Positions 9,061 through 18,570 are shown, numbered from the stretch's first letter. The stretch: 64,000 bases of DNA from Flavobacteriales bacterium UBA5040 (GCA_002415135.1 DIBY01000001.1:217040-281039); one strand, 5' to 3'. Numbers and translations are program-made. Notes: generated from the letters alone by a model not told the origin.

Positions 9061-9259
9061 AAATAATACGCGATAAGCGTTTGCAAAAATACAAATTAAA
9101 CGCCAAATGAAATTGATTCGGCATCTTTTATAAAATAAATTTAGGTTTTTTCAACCGAACTACCAACTTCTCTAGCTTAAAATTAAATTCAATTTTTAAC
9201 TACTTTTTAATCAATACTTTAATATAAAATTCAAAACTTATTAACATTAAGTCAAAAAG

Positions 9260-9284
9260 TGGGAAAAAGTGGGAGCTTTTGGAA
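9260..9284 (+). promoter_or_regulatory. MraZ operator: three 10-bp-spaced TGGGA-type repeats
   Basis: TGGGA at 9260 and 9270 and a degenerate TGGAA at 9280 lie in direct orientation exactly 10 bp apart. MraZ of E. coli binds TGGGN repeats separated by 5 bases, the same period, upstream of its own gene. The repeats end 10 bases before the -7 box, so binding would cover the RNA polymerase site. Autoregulation of the dcw cluster is inferred from this layout. Confidence 0.8.
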
Positions 9285-9293
9285 ATTTTTATA

Positions 9294-9301
9294 TAAATTT
9301 G
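9294..9301 (+). promoter_or_regulatory. -7 box of the dcw cluster promoter
   Basis: TAAATTTG matches TAnnTTTG exactly and ends 6 bases before the mraZ ATG, so the transcript probably starts at or next to the start codon (leaderless or nearly so). No TTTG was found at the usual -33 distance; the MraZ repeats occupy that area. The 248 bases between 9060 and 9308 hold no other gene. Confidence 0.6.
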
Positions 9302-9307
9302 TCCCAA

Positions 9308-9778
9308 ATGAAGAATTTCATCGGGACATACGAATGCAGAATAGACGATAAAGGTCGGCTGAAACTCCCCTCATCTTTGGTAAAACAGATGGGAGATTTC
9401 GGCGATGAATCTTTTGTAGTTAAACGTGCTGTTTTTCAACCATGTCTGGAGGTTTATCCAATGCAAGCGTGGGAACAGCTGATGAGCAAACTCAATAAGC
9501 TGAACCGCTTCATCAAGAAAAATGCAGATTTCATCCGAATGTTTACAGCGGGAGTGAAAATCGTAGAACCTGATAATGCAGGACGATTGCAAATATCGAA
9601 AGACCTTACGCTTTTTGCTCATCTTCGAAAAGAAGTGGTGATCACCAGCGCAGGAGAACTTTTTGAGATTTGGGATAAAGATGAATATGAAAAGGTTATC
9701 GCAACTTCCGAAGAGGATTTCGCGAAACTTGCTGAAGAAGTGATGGGTTCCATCAGTTTTGATGAAGAGGAATTATAG
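9308..9778 (+). CDS. mraZ: Transcriptional regulator MraZ
   Basis: DNA-binding repressor of the dcw cluster, 156 residues, made of two tandem AbrB/SpoVT-like halves: CRIDDKGRLKLPSSL (first) and VEPDNAGRLQISKDL (second), both with the DxxGR core. The start at 9308 is chosen over an upstream frame-compatible GTG at 9269 because MKNFIGTYECRIDDKGR matches family N-termini and because the upstream start lies inside the operator and before the -7 box. It is the first gene of the cluster; rsmH follows 43 bases later. Confidence 0.93.
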   Translation: MKNFIGTYECRIDDKGRLKLPSSLVKQMGDFGDESFVVKRAVFQPCLEVYPMQAWEQLMSKLNKLNRFIKKNADFIRMFTAGVKIVEPDNAGRLQISKDLTLFAHLRKEVVITSAGELFEIWDKDEYEKVIATSEEDFAKLAEEVMGSISFDEEEL

Positions 9779-9821
9779 ACCGTTCGAAGAAATTTAAAAC
9801 AATATACTAGTACTAATAAAA

Positions 9822-10715
9822 ATGTATCACAATCCTGTTTTGCTGAAGAAGAGTGTCGATGATTTGGTGACAAATCCAGACGGAATCTACATCGACTGTA
9901 CTTTCGGCGGTGGCGGTCACTCGCGTGAAATCCTGAGTAGACTTTCTGAAAAAGGAAAACTGTATGGTTTCGACCAGGATCTGGATGCACTGAAAAATAA
10001 TATTGACGACCCAAGATTTACGCTTATCAATCAAAACTTTAGATTTTTAGAAAATGCGTTAATGATGTACGGAGTTTCTAAAGTTGATGGAGTTTTAGCT
10101 GATTTTGGAGTTTCTTCTCATCAGTTTGATGAAGCTGCACGTGGTTTTTCAACAAGAAGCAATGCGCCGTTAGATATGAGAATGAACGTGATGCAAATGT
10201 TGGATGCGAAAAAAGTCATCAATGAATACGAAGAAGATCATATCGCAGATATTTTGTTTCAATATGGTGAAATCAGAGAGTCAAGAAAATTAGCAAGAGA
10301 AATCGTTGCCCACCGAAAAGACAAACCAATTGAAACTACAGAAGATCTGAAAAAACTGTTCAGCTACATACCGCAGTTTAAGCAGAATAAGGTCTACGCG
10401 CAAATTTTTCAGGCGATTAGAATTGAGGTTAATCAGGAATTAGAAGTGATCAAAGAACTATTAGTTCAGGCACATCGAATCTTAAAACCAGGTGGAAGAC
10501 TGGTTGCCATTTCTTACCATTCTTTAGAAGACCGATTGGTCAAAAGATTTTTAAAAAATGGAATGTTTGAAGGCGAACCGGCTAGAGATATCTACGGTAA
10601 TTACGCCAAGACATTTGACCTTTTACAAACAAAAGCAGTCGTTCCGGATGGTGAAGAAATAAAAGAAAACTCCCGAGCCAGAAGTGCAAAATTAAGAACA
10701 GGAATAAAATTATAA
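9822..10715 (+). CDS. rsmH: 16S rRNA (cytosine(1402)-N4)-methyltransferase
   Basis: Methylates C1402 of 16S rRNA using S-adenosylmethionine. The 297-residue protein begins MYHNPVLLKKSVDDL and has the SAM motif DCTFGGGGHSREIL, the DFGVSSHQFDEAARGFS block and SYHSLEDRLVKRF, all signature RsmH/MraW elements, with the terminal NSRARSAKLR. It is the second gene of the dcw cluster as in most bacteria. A large inverted repeat separates it from ftsL. Confidence 0.97.
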   Translation: MYHNPVLLKKSVDDLVTNPDGIYIDCTFGGGGHSREILSRLSEKGKLYGFDQDLDALKNNIDDPRFTLINQNFRFLENALMMYGVSKVDGVLADFGVSSHQFDEAARGFSTRSNAPLDMRMNVMQMLDAKKVINEYEEDHIADILFQYGEIRESRKLAREIVAHRKDKPIETTEDLKKLFSYIPQFKQNKVYAQIFQAIRIEVNQELEVIKELLVQAHRILKPGGRLVAISYHSLEDRLVKRFLKNGMFEGEPARDIYGNYAKTFDLLQTKAVVPDGEEIKENSRARSAKLRTGIKL

Positions 10716-10722
10716 AGGACTG

Positions 10723-10770
10723 GTAATAAGCAATCAGCAATATAATTACCCATTGCTAATTACTTATTAC
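10723..10770. repeat. 19-bp inverted repeat between rsmH and ftsL
   Basis: Arms 10723-10741 and 10752-10770 (GTAATAAG.. / ..CTTATTAC) pair over 19 bases with two G-T type mismatches around a 10-base loop. There is no T-run, so it is not a standard terminator. It may be a dispersed palindromic repeat or an mRNA processing or attenuation site inside the operon. Confidence 0.6.
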
Positions 10771-10783
10771 TCATTTAGAATTT

Positions 10784-11149
10784 ATGGCAAAAAGACCAGC
10801 AAATCGCCCACAAAAGAGACTCACTTTTATTGATATTATAAAAGGAAATTTCTTGAATCGTGATGAAGTAAAAATTCATTACCGGTATTTCGTGTTGGTG
10901 TTCTTTTTATTAATGATCATGATTTACAGCAACCACTTGGTGAGTACAAAAATCGAACATGTTAATGTTTTAAAAGAGCAGACCGAAGAGTTTAAATCCA
11001 GAAATGCATATGCTCAAAGCAGACTCATTAAAGTAAAATTAGAATCAGAATTAGGAAAAGAAATGGTGCAGGATTCACTGCTATCATTAGAAAATCATCC
11101 ACACAAAATATTGATAAAATTAGATAGTTTAGATGGCAGTACAAAATGA
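10784..11149 (+). CDS. ftsL: FtsL-like divisome protein
   Basis: Small bitopic protein of 121 residues: a basic cytoplasmic N-terminus, one membrane segment (about residues 36-52, FVLVFFLLMIMIYSNHLV) and a periplasmic heptad-like coiled coil (KIEHVNVLKEQTEEFKSRN). FtsL bridges FtsQ/FtsB and FtsW/FtsI at the division site. Sequence is poorly conserved in this family, so the call rests on topology and on position between rsmH and ftsI. It overlaps ftsI by 17 bases, implying translational coupling. Confidence 0.82.
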   Translation: MAKRPANRPQKRLTFIDIIKGNFLNRDEVKIHYRYFVLVFFLLMIMIYSNHLVSTKIEHVNVLKEQTEEFKSRNAYAQSRLIKVKLESELGKEMVQDSLLSLENHPHKILIKLDSLDGSTK

Positions 11150-13124
11150 ATTTGAAAAAAAACGCTCAAACACATTGAGATGGGGCTACCTTTTTACAGG
11201 GTTTGCCTTTATTTTGTTTGTGGTGTTTTTGGGTAGAATTCTGGTTTTACAAAACACCAATGTACAGGAAATAAAAGACGATTACATCAATAAAAATTAC
11301 CGCGAAGCAACTTTAAAAGCAGCCAGAGGAAACCTTTATGCATCAGATGGTTCAATTTTAGCGACCACTGTCATGCGTTACGATGTTTATCTGGATTTTA
11401 AAATTATTAAAGACACCGTTTACTCTAACAATATTGGTGCTTTAACCGATTCATTATCGACTATGTTCGGTAAGCCTAGAAGCTATTTCAGAGACCGGTT
11501 TGATCAGCAGAAAAAAGCTAAAAACCAATATTATTCTTTGGTAAAAGGGCTTGACTTTGACGATTACGACCGCATTCGCCAATTTCCGATTTTCAAAAAA
11601 GGTAAAAACAGAGGTGGATTTATCGTTGACAGAAACTACAAAAGAGAATTGGCAACCACTCAAATTGGAGCAGGAACCATCGGGATGGATAATGAAATCG
11701 CCAAATCTGGTCTGGAAGGAGCTTTTTCAAAATTTCTTACGGGAACTGATGGAACGCGACTGGAACAACGAGTTAACTCCAGCCAGTGGAAACCTATCGA
11801 TTACTGGAAAGTGAACGAACCTATCGATGGTCAGGATGTTTATACGACCATCGACTTAAGAATCCAGGACATTGCTCATTCAGCTTTAGAAAAGCAACTC
11901 GTTCATTTCGATGCTGATCACGGATCTGTCGTAGTAATGGAAGTTTCCACCGGAAAGGTAAAAGCGATGGTTAACTTAAGAAGAACAGAACCTGGATTAT
12001 ATGCGGATGCTTACAACTACGCTCTGAAAGATGCGACCGAACCTGGTTCCACATTCAAAACCGTTTCGCTGCTTGCTGCAATGGACGATGGATTTATTGA
12101 TGAAAACACGACCGTTAATGTTGGGAATGGCGTTTGGACCTACGCTAAACAAAGAATTTCCGATGGTCACGGTGGCGGAACTTATGAGATCTCTGATGTA
12201 TTGGCGAAATCAAGCAACGTCGGTTCAGCGAAATTGATTACCAAATTTTACGCAGATAAGCCTCAAGTCTTTTTAGATCATTTAAGACGTTGGAAAATGT
12301 TCGATAAAATGGATATTGAACTTCCGGGAATCACGAAACCTTACATCGTTACACCAGACGATAAAAGATGGAATGCCGCGACTTTAGCTTCTTTGGCTTA
12401 CGGATATTCTTCCCGTTTCAACCTTTTGCAACTGACCACTTTTTACAATGGAATTGCCAACAACGGCGTAATGCTAAAACCACTTTTCATTGAAAAGATT
12501 CTAAAAGACGGACGAACATTATACGAAGCAAAACCACAGGTGATGGTAAAGAAAATGGCTTCTCAGAAATCCATTACTTTAATGACAAATGCTCTGACAA
12601 AAGCAGTGGAGAAAGGAACGGCAAAGAGTATTTTCACACCGAATTTAAAAATGGCGGGAAAAACAGGAACAGCCAGATTTGAATATTGGAAACCGGGACC
12701 TGCAAAATATCAAGCAAGTTTTGCTGGCTTTTATCCTTCTGACAATCCGAAATATACCTGCATCGTAATGATTAACCAACCAGATAACTCGAAAGGTTTT
12801 TATGGTTCAACCGTTTCGGCACCAGTATTTAAAGAGATTGCCGGAAAAACATTTTTAAAAACTCCGCAAAACATTGAAGAATCGATGTTGGTAGATAAGA
12901 AAGTCGATCTAAGCAAAATGATTCACGCACCTGTGAAAATTGCGGTTAAACAGAATCAGATGCCTAACGTAACTGGCTTAATCGGTAAAAATATTATTCC
13001 ACAATTGGAAAATCAAGGCTATCGCGTTGATTACAAAGGGGTAGGAAAAATAAAAGAACAGTTCCCTTTAGAAGGAACTATTATGAATAAAGATCAAAGA
13101 ATCTATCTGCAATTGCAGAATTAA
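11133..13124 (+). CDS. ftsI: Division transpeptidase FtsI (PBP3/SpoVD type) with one PASTA domain
   Basis: Septal peptidoglycan transpeptidase of 663 residues. One membrane anchor (about 16-38) is followed by the pedestal domain and a class B transpeptidase domain with active-site SxxK STFK (Ser306), SSN (360-362) and KTG (510-512). The last 60 residues, from MPNVTGLIGKNIIPQLEN onward, form a PASTA domain, making it more like SpoVD/PBP2x than E. coli PBP3. It partners FtsW, FtsL and FtsQ in the divisome. It starts inside the ftsL frame. Confidence 0.95.
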   Translation: MAVQNEFEKKRSNTLRWGYLFTGFAFILFVVFLGRILVLQNTNVQEIKDDYINKNYREATLKAARGNLYASDGSILATTVMRYDVYLDFKIIKDTVYSNNIGALTDSLSTMFGKPRSYFRDRFDQQKKAKNQYYSLVKGLDFDDYDRIRQFPIFKKGKNRGGFIVDRNYKRELATTQIGAGTIGMDNEIAKSGLEGAFSKFLTGTDGTRLEQRVNSSQWKPIDYWKVNEPIDGQDVYTTIDLRIQDIAHSALEKQLVHFDADHGSVVVMEVSTGKVKAMVNLRRTEPGLYADAYNYALKDATEPGSTFKTVSLLAAMDDGFIDENTTVNVGNGVWTYAKQRISDGHGGGTYEISDVLAKSSNVGSAKLITKFYADKPQVFLDHLRRWKMFDKMDIELPGITKPYIVTPDDKRWNAATLASLAYGYSSRFNLLQLTTFYNGIANNGVMLKPLFIEKILKDGRTLYEAKPQVMVKKMASQKSITLMTNALTKAVEKGTAKSIFTPNLKMAGKTGTARFEYWKPGPAKYQASFAGFYPSDNPKYTCIVMINQPDNSKGFYGSTVSAPVFKEIAGKTFLKTPQNIEESMLVDKKVDLSKMIHAPVKIAVKQNQMPNVTGLIGKNIIPQLENQGYRVDYKGVGKIKEQFPLEGTIMNKDQRIYLQLQN

Positions 13125-13174
13125 TTGGAAACACAATTGGAGACTTGGCAAGACTTGTCCATACAGAAAGTAAA

Positions 13175-14635
13175 ATGAACTTAGAACACATATTAAACAG
13201 AATCCCAGTCCTTGAGATTATCGGAAATAAAGACCGAGTGATTTCAGAACTTATTTTCGACAGCCGTAAAGCAGTTGAAGATGCACTTTATGTTGCTGTA
13301 AAAGGAACTGTTTCTGATGGTCATGCTTTCATCGCTTCTTCTATTGAAAAAGGAGCAACTATAATTGTTTGCGAGGACTTACCTGCTGAGCTTTCGGAGG
13401 AAATCACTTATATAAAAGTGAAAGATGCTGCAAAAACTTTAGGTCATCTTGCTTCTAATTTTTATGGAAATCCTTCTGCTCAACTAAACCTCATCGGAAT
13501 AACCGGAACGAATGGCAAGACTTCGACCACTACTCTTTTGTTTGATATTTTTAAAACTCTGGGTTTTAAATCAGCTTTAATTTCCACCGTAGAATATCGA
13601 ATTGGTGACGAAGTTATTCCGTCAACACATACAACTCCAGATGTGATTCGTTTGAATCAAATTTTAGCACAGGCCGTTGAAGCTGGGTGCGAATATGCTT
13701 TCATGGAAGTTTCTTCCCACGGAATTCATCAGCACAGAACGGAAGGTTTACAATTTAAGATCGCAGGCTTTACCAATATTACGCACGATCATTTAGATTA
13801 TCATAAAACGTTTGAGGAATATCTTAAAACCAAGAAGAGATTCTTTGATGAATTGAATTCCGACGCCATCGCCATTACTAATGTCGATGATAAAAACGGA
13901 AACGTAATGCTTCAAAACACCAAAGCAAAGAAAAAAACCTACGCTTTGAAAACGATGGCAGATTTTCACGGTAAAATTATAGAAGTTGATTTTAACGGAA
14001 TGCTGCTCAACTTTAATGGAAAAGAATTCTGGACGACCTTGACGGGGAAATTCAACGCCTATAATTTACTTCTTGCTTACTCAGTTGTCGTAGAATGTGG
14101 CTTTCATGAAGACGATATTTTACTCGCAATGTCACAATTAACGAGAGTGAATGGACGCTTTGAAACTTTAAAATCTGACGGTGGAATTTTCTTCGTGGTC
14201 GATTATGCTCACACGCCAGATGCTTTAGAAAATGTGCTTGATTCTATTAATGAGATCAGAACCAAAAACGAAAGATTAATTACTGTATTTGGTTGTGGCG
14301 GCGATAGAGATACCACCAAACGTCCTGAAATGGGAAAAATTGCCACCCGTAAATCAACCTTGGCAATCATTACTTCCGATAATCCACGAACGGAAAATCC
14401 TGGAGATATTATTAAAGAAATTGAAGCGGGTGTAGAACCGCAAAACTTCAGCAAATACACTTCAATTCCAGACCGAAGAGAAGCGATTAAAATGGCCATT
14501 AAATTTGCCGAGCCAAAAGACATTATTGTGGTAGCAGGCAAAGGACACGAAACGTATCAGGAAATTAATGGCGTGAAAAATCATTTTGATGATAAAGAAA
14601 CCATTATTGAACTCGCAAGATTGATGTCAAAATAA
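13175..14635 (+). CDS. murE: UDP-MurNAc-tripeptide ligase (meso-DAP adding)
   Basis: Adds the third amino acid to UDP-MurNAc-L-Ala-D-Glu. The 486-residue protein has the ATP site GTNGKTSTTTL, the Mur ligase core TNITHDHLDYH and YAHTPDAL, and the motif DNPRTENPGD, which in this family selects meso-diaminopimelate over lysine. The ATG at 13175 is preferred to a TTG ten codons upstream because MNLEHILNRIP resembles family starts. Product feeds mraY. Some MurE paralogues exist, but the operon position settles the role. Confidence 0.95.
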   Translation: MNLEHILNRIPVLEIIGNKDRVISELIFDSRKAVEDALYVAVKGTVSDGHAFIASSIEKGATIIVCEDLPAELSEEITYIKVKDAAKTLGHLASNFYGNPSAQLNLIGITGTNGKTSTTTLLFDIFKTLGFKSALISTVEYRIGDEVIPSTHTTPDVIRLNQILAQAVEAGCEYAFMEVSSHGIHQHRTEGLQFKIAGFTNITHDHLDYHKTFEEYLKTKKRFFDELNSDAIAITNVDDKNGNVMLQNTKAKKKTYALKTMADFHGKIIEVDFNGMLLNFNGKEFWTTLTGKFNAYNLLLAYSVVVECGFHEDDILLAMSQLTRVNGRFETLKSDGGIFFVVDYAHTPDALENVLDSINEIRTKNERLITVFGCGGDRDTTKRPEMGKIATRKSTLAIITSDNPRTENPGDIIKEIEAGVEPQNFSKYTSIPDRREAIKMAIKFAEPKDIIVVAGKGHETYQEINGVKNHFDDKETIIELARLMSK

Positions 14636-14662
14636 TTAGAATTGAAGCTTAAATAAAACACT

Positions 14663-15904
14663 ATGTTATATTACCTATTTGAATATTTAAACAGCCACGG
14701 GATTCACGTTCCGGGAATGGGTATGTTTAAATTTATCTCCTTCCGTGCTGGGATGGCGGTTTTATTGTCGCTCCTGATTGCGTTGGTTTTTGGTAAAAAA
14801 ATCATCAATTATCTGCGAAATAAACAGATGGGTGAATTGGTACGGGATTTAGGTCTAGATGGGCAAAAACAAAAAGAAGGTACGCCAACGATGGGTGGTT
14901 TAATTATCATTATGGCAACTCTGATTCCTGTTTTATTATTTACAAGGATTTTAAATATTTATATTATTCTGTTAATTATTTCCGTCGTTTGGATGGGCGC
15001 CATCGGATTTATTGATGATTATTTAAAGAAAATTAAAAAGAATAAAGACGGTCTTAGCGGGAAGTTTAAAGTAATCGGACAAGTTGGCTTAGGCTTGATC
15101 GTTGGTGTTACCATGTATTTTCATCCGGACATCACGGTGAAAAGAAAATATGCGGATGCCAAAGAAATCAACCGTAATAATGTAGAAGCTAATTTTATGA
15201 AAACGGAGAAATCTACCGTTTCTACGGTTCCTTTTGTAAAGAATAATGAATTCGATTATAGCGGGATTTTATTTTGGATGAGTCCAGAAGATGCACAGGA
15301 ATGGGCATGGATCATCTTTATTCCTATGGTCATTTTTATTGTTACAGCCGTTTCAAATGGTGCAAATATCACCGACGGGCTCGACGGGCTCACCGCCGGC
15401 ACCAGTGTCGTCATACTCTTAACTTTATCGCTTTTTGCCTATCTCTCGGGGAATATCATTTTTGCCGATTACCTGAATATCATGTTCTTACCCAACATGG
15501 GTGAAACGACCATTTTCGCGCTTGCGTTGGTTGGTGCGGTGATCGGATTTTTCTGGTACAACACGTATCCGGCACAAGTGTTCATGGGAGATACAGGAAG
15601 TTTGATGTTGGGTGGAGTCATCGCCGTTTTGGCAATTATACTTCGAAAAGAATTACTGATTCCGGTACTGTGCGGGATTTTCCTGATTGAAAATCTATCG
15701 GTAATGCTGCAAGTGGGGACTTTTAAATATAGAAAGAGAAAACATGGTTTAGAGTACGCACAGAACAACCGTTTGTTCAAAATGTCGCCTCTTCATCATC
15801 ATTATCAAAAAGAAGGTTACCACGAAAGTAAAATTGTCAACCGAATGATCATCATAGGAGTATTGTTCGCAATCATTTGTTTAATCACTTTAAAGGTAAG
15901 ATAA
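14663..15904 (+). CDS. mraY: Phospho-N-acetylmuramoyl-pentapeptide-transferase
   Basis: Makes lipid I by moving phospho-MurNAc-pentapeptide to undecaprenyl phosphate. The 413-residue, ten-helix membrane protein carries TPTMGGL, GFIDDYLKK, the aspartate-rich NGANITDGLDGLTAG and the C-terminal HHHYQKEG. It is about 50 residues longer than E. coli MraY because of a periplasmic insertion (around 158-195, charged, KRKYADAKEIN), common in Bacteroidota. It sits between murE and murD in the cluster; murF is absent here and must be elsewhere. Confidence 0.96.
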   Translation: MLYYLFEYLNSHGIHVPGMGMFKFISFRAGMAVLLSLLIALVFGKKIINYLRNKQMGELVRDLGLDGQKQKEGTPTMGGLIIIMATLIPVLLFTRILNIYIILLIISVVWMGAIGFIDDYLKKIKKNKDGLSGKFKVIGQVGLGLIVGVTMYFHPDITVKRKYADAKEINRNNVEANFMKTEKSTVSTVPFVKNNEFDYSGILFWMSPEDAQEWAWIIFIPMVIFIVTAVSNGANITDGLDGLTAGTSVVILLTLSLFAYLSGNIIFADYLNIMFLPNMGETTIFALALVGAVIGFFWYNTYPAQVFMGDTGSLMLGGVIAVLAIILRKELLIPVLCGIFLIENLSVMLQVGTFKYRKRKHGLEYAQNNRLFKMSPLHHHYQKEGYHESKIVNRMIIIGVLFAIICLITLKVR

Positions 15905-15933
15905 AACGGTTTCGTGAGCGGGATATCATCAAA

Positions 15934-15981
15934 TTGAAATTAAATTTCAAGGCAAAAATAAGAAGGAATTTGTTCTTATTT
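15934..15981. repeat. Two small hairpins in the mraY-murD gap
   Basis: TTGAAAT-TAA-ATTTCAA (15934-15950) and AAATAAGAA / TTCTTATTT (15956-15981, 8-base loop). They fill most of the 92-base gap. The second resembles a weak terminator but lacks a clean T-run, so partial termination or RNA processing is possible. Confidence 0.45.
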
Positions 15982-15996
15982 AATTAAAAACACAAT

Positions 15997-17334
15997 ATGA
16001 AAATAGTTGTTTTAGGTGGCGGAGAAAGCGGCGTTGGTGCAGCATATTTAGCGAAGAAGAAAGGCTTGAATGTTTTTCTTTCAGATAAAAGTGCGATCAA
16101 ATCTGAATATAAAAATCAGCTGATTGATGCCGGGATTGAATTTGAAGAAGGACAACATGATGAAGCGAGAATTCTGGAGGCTGACTGGGTGATAAAATCT
16201 CCCGGGATCCCCAAGAAAGCTGATATTATTTTCAAAATTAATCAGAAAGGAATTCGACTGTCCTCAGAGATTGAATTTGCAGCTGAATTTACCCAAGCGA
16301 AAATTATAGCGATCACCGGAAGTAATGGGAAAACGACAACCACTTCGCTTATTTACCATATTTTAAAAAATGACCATCGCAACGTCGGTTTGGCAGGAAA
16401 TATCGGAACGAGTTTCGCAAAGCAGGTCGCCGATGATGATTTTGATTTTTACGTGTTAGAAGTAAGTTCTTTCCAGTTAGATGATATTCAAAATTTCCGT
16501 CCGTATATCTCCTTATTGTTGAATTTGAGCCAGGATCATTTGGATCAGTACAATTACAATTATGAAGAATATGCAATGGCAAAATTCAGAATTGCAGAAA
16601 ATCAAGAGAACGATAATTTTTTCATCTACAATAAAGATGATGAGATGAGCATGAATCTGTTGGAACAACTAGCCATTCGAGCTAAGAAAATCCCTTTTTC
16701 ATTGAAAGAGAAATTAGGTGAAGGTGGTTACCTTAATAATGATAAAATCACGGTAAAGGTTGAAGACGAGTTTTCGATGAAGATCGCAGAACTTTCTTTG
16801 GTCGGGAACCACAACATCGCTAATAGTTTAGCTGCTTCTATCGCCAGTAAAATATTAAAGATCAGCAATGAAAGCATCCGTAATTCATTGATGACCTTTC
16901 AGGCGGTGGAACATCGTTTAGAGCAAGTTGCGCAAATTCACGGAGTTACTTTTATTAATGATAGTAAGGCAACCAATGTTAATGCAGCGTACTTCGCTTT
17001 AGAAAGTATGAATCAGCCAACCGTTTGGATTGTAGGCGGCGTTGACAAAGGAAATGACTATACCGAAATAGAAAATTTAGTAAAGAGAAAAGTTAAAGCC
17101 ATCGTTTGTTTAGGACTGGATAATCAAAAGATCATCGATTTCTTTAAAGATAAAAAAGACGCAATTTATAGCACTTCAAGTATGGAAGAAGCCGTTCGGA
17201 TTTCAAAATCCTTGGCGGAAGAAGGCAATACCGTGTTGCTTTCACCATGTTGCGCAAGTTTCGACTTATTCGATAATTATGAAGACCGTGGAAATCAATT
17301 TAAAAACCAAGTATTAAAAAAAGCAATCGACTAA
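15997..17334 (+). CDS. murD: UDP-N-acetylmuramoylalanine--D-glutamate ligase
   Basis: Adds D-glutamate to UDP-MurNAc-L-Ala in the cytoplasm. The 445-residue protein starts with a UDP-binding domain (VVLGGGESGVGAAYLA), then the ATP loop ITGSNGKTTTTSL, LLNLSQDHLDQY and VNDSKATNVNAA-like FINDSKATNVNAA, and ends with the SPCCASFDLFDNYEDRG block typical of MurD. It is separated from ftsW by only 12 bases. Confidence 0.97.
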   Translation: MKIVVLGGGESGVGAAYLAKKKGLNVFLSDKSAIKSEYKNQLIDAGIEFEEGQHDEARILEADWVIKSPGIPKKADIIFKINQKGIRLSSEIEFAAEFTQAKIIAITGSNGKTTTTSLIYHILKNDHRNVGLAGNIGTSFAKQVADDDFDFYVLEVSSFQLDDIQNFRPYISLLLNLSQDHLDQYNYNYEEYAMAKFRIAENQENDNFFIYNKDDEMSMNLLEQLAIRAKKIPFSLKEKLGEGGYLNNDKITVKVEDEFSMKIAELSLVGNHNIANSLAASIASKILKISNESIRNSLMTFQAVEHRLEQVAQIHGVTFINDSKATNVNAAYFALESMNQPTVWIVGGVDKGNDYTEIENLVKRKVKAIVCLGLDNQKIIDFFKDKKDAIYSTSSMEEAVRISKSLAEEGNTVLLSPCCASFDLFDNYEDRGNQFKNQVLKKAID

Positions 17335-17346
17335 TCGTAGATTAAA

Positions 17347-18570
17347 ATGCAGGAAAGAGAAACCAAATTTGAATTATTAAAAGGCGACAAAGTCTTGTGG
17401 AGCGTGATCTTATTGATTTCGTTCTTCTCGGTATTCCCCGTGTATTCTGCGAGTTCTAATTTAGAATATATCGTGAATAGTGGGACGACCACTTCTCACC
17501 TGATGAAGCATACGTTTTTTGTAGTGCTGGGTTTGGCTGTAATGCGTGGTGTCGGTGTTTTCAAATATGAATACCTCGGGAAACTGAGCAGTATTCTTTT
17601 AGCAATTACCGTAATTCTTCTGGGTTTAACAATGGTTACCGGGCAAACAATTGACGGTGCATCTGCCTCGCGTTGGTTAAAAATTCCTGGCACACCGATA
17701 TCTTTCCAACCCTCTTCTTTCGCTTATTTAATGTTGGTCATTTACCTCTGCAGATATTTAACAAAGACGATTAAAAGAGAAAGATTGCCGATTGAAAATA
17801 TATTTTACATTTTCGGACCAGTGTTATTGGTGTTCGGATTGGTGGCAAAAGACAATGGTTCTACGGCTTTAATGATATTAATGGTTTCATTGATTGTAAT
17901 GGTAATTGGTCAACTCAACAAAAAATATATTGTTGGATTCATGGCGCTTTCATCTGTGGTGATCGGACTTTTCATGTTTGTCGCTTTAAAGACTGACCTT
18001 ATCGAAAACAACCGTGTTCACACTTGGATGAGTCGTGTAGAAACTTTTACTAAAAAAGAAAGCCAGGTCGAAGACGAAGTTGACAAAGCAAAAAATTATC
18101 AGGTGATGCAAGCCAAAGCGGCCATCGTTCACGGTGGAATTACCGGAATGGGTCCTGGAAAAAGTGCTTTAAAACAAATGCTGCCGCAATCTGCCTCGGA
18201 TTTTATCTTCGCCATTATTGTTGAAGAATACGGCTTTATTGGAGCAACAGTATTAATCGCTCTTTATTTAATAATGATCATCAGAATTGTAATGATCGCC
18301 AGTAAGATGCCGGCCTTCTTTGGGAGTTTGCTGGTGTTGAGTCTCGGGACCATGATCTTCGTGCAGCTCTCTGTGAATATTGCTGTCGCCATTAATCTGA
18401 TTCCAGTCACGGGACAACCTTTGCCTTTGATCAGTTACGGTGGAACATCGATGTTGGTTACTTATATTCAGTTGGGATTGATCTTAAATGTAAGTTCCAG
18501 AATCCAGGTGTATGATGAAGAAGGAATGGGCAAAAAACAAAGTATTGAAGAAATAAATGATATCGCATAA
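17347..18570 (+). CDS. ftsW: Division SEDS glycosyltransferase FtsW
   Basis: SEDS-family polymerase that extends septal glycan chains from lipid II together with FtsI. The 407-residue protein has about ten membrane helices, the catalytic-loop region with VAKDNGSTALMI (the Asp-containing SEDS motif) and the late motif PVTGQPLPLISYGGTSML. Position between murD and murG identifies it as FtsW rather than RodA. An extended hydrophilic loop with charged residues (KKESQVEDEVDKAK) lies in the middle. Confidence 0.95.
   Translation: MQERETKFELLKGDKVLWSVILLISFFSVFPVYSASSNLEYIVNSGTTTSHLMKHTFFVVLGLAVMRGVGVFKYEYLGKLSSILLAITVILLGLTMVTGQTIDGASASRWLKIPGTPISFQPSSFAYLMLVIYLCRYLTKTIKRERLPIENIFYIFGPVLLVFGLVAKDNGSTALMILMVSLIVMVIGQLNKKYIVGFMALSSVVIGLFMFVALKTDLIENNRVHTWMSRVETFTKKESQVEDEVDKAKNYQVMQAKAAIVHGGITGMGPGKSALKQMLPQSASDFIFAIIVEEYGFIGATVLIALYLIMIIRIVMIASKMPAFFGSLLVLSLGTMIFVQLSVNIAVAINLIPVTGQPLPLISYGGTSMLVTYIQLGLILNVSSRIQVYDEEGMGKKQSIEEINDIA

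Noticed and set aside
9269..9307. Upstream start for MraZ
   Set aside because: It lies in the operator and upstream of the -7 box, so it would not be in the transcript.
13145..13174. TTG start extending MurE by ten residues
   Set aside because: The extension is not MurE-like, and ATG at 13175 gives the normal N-terminus.
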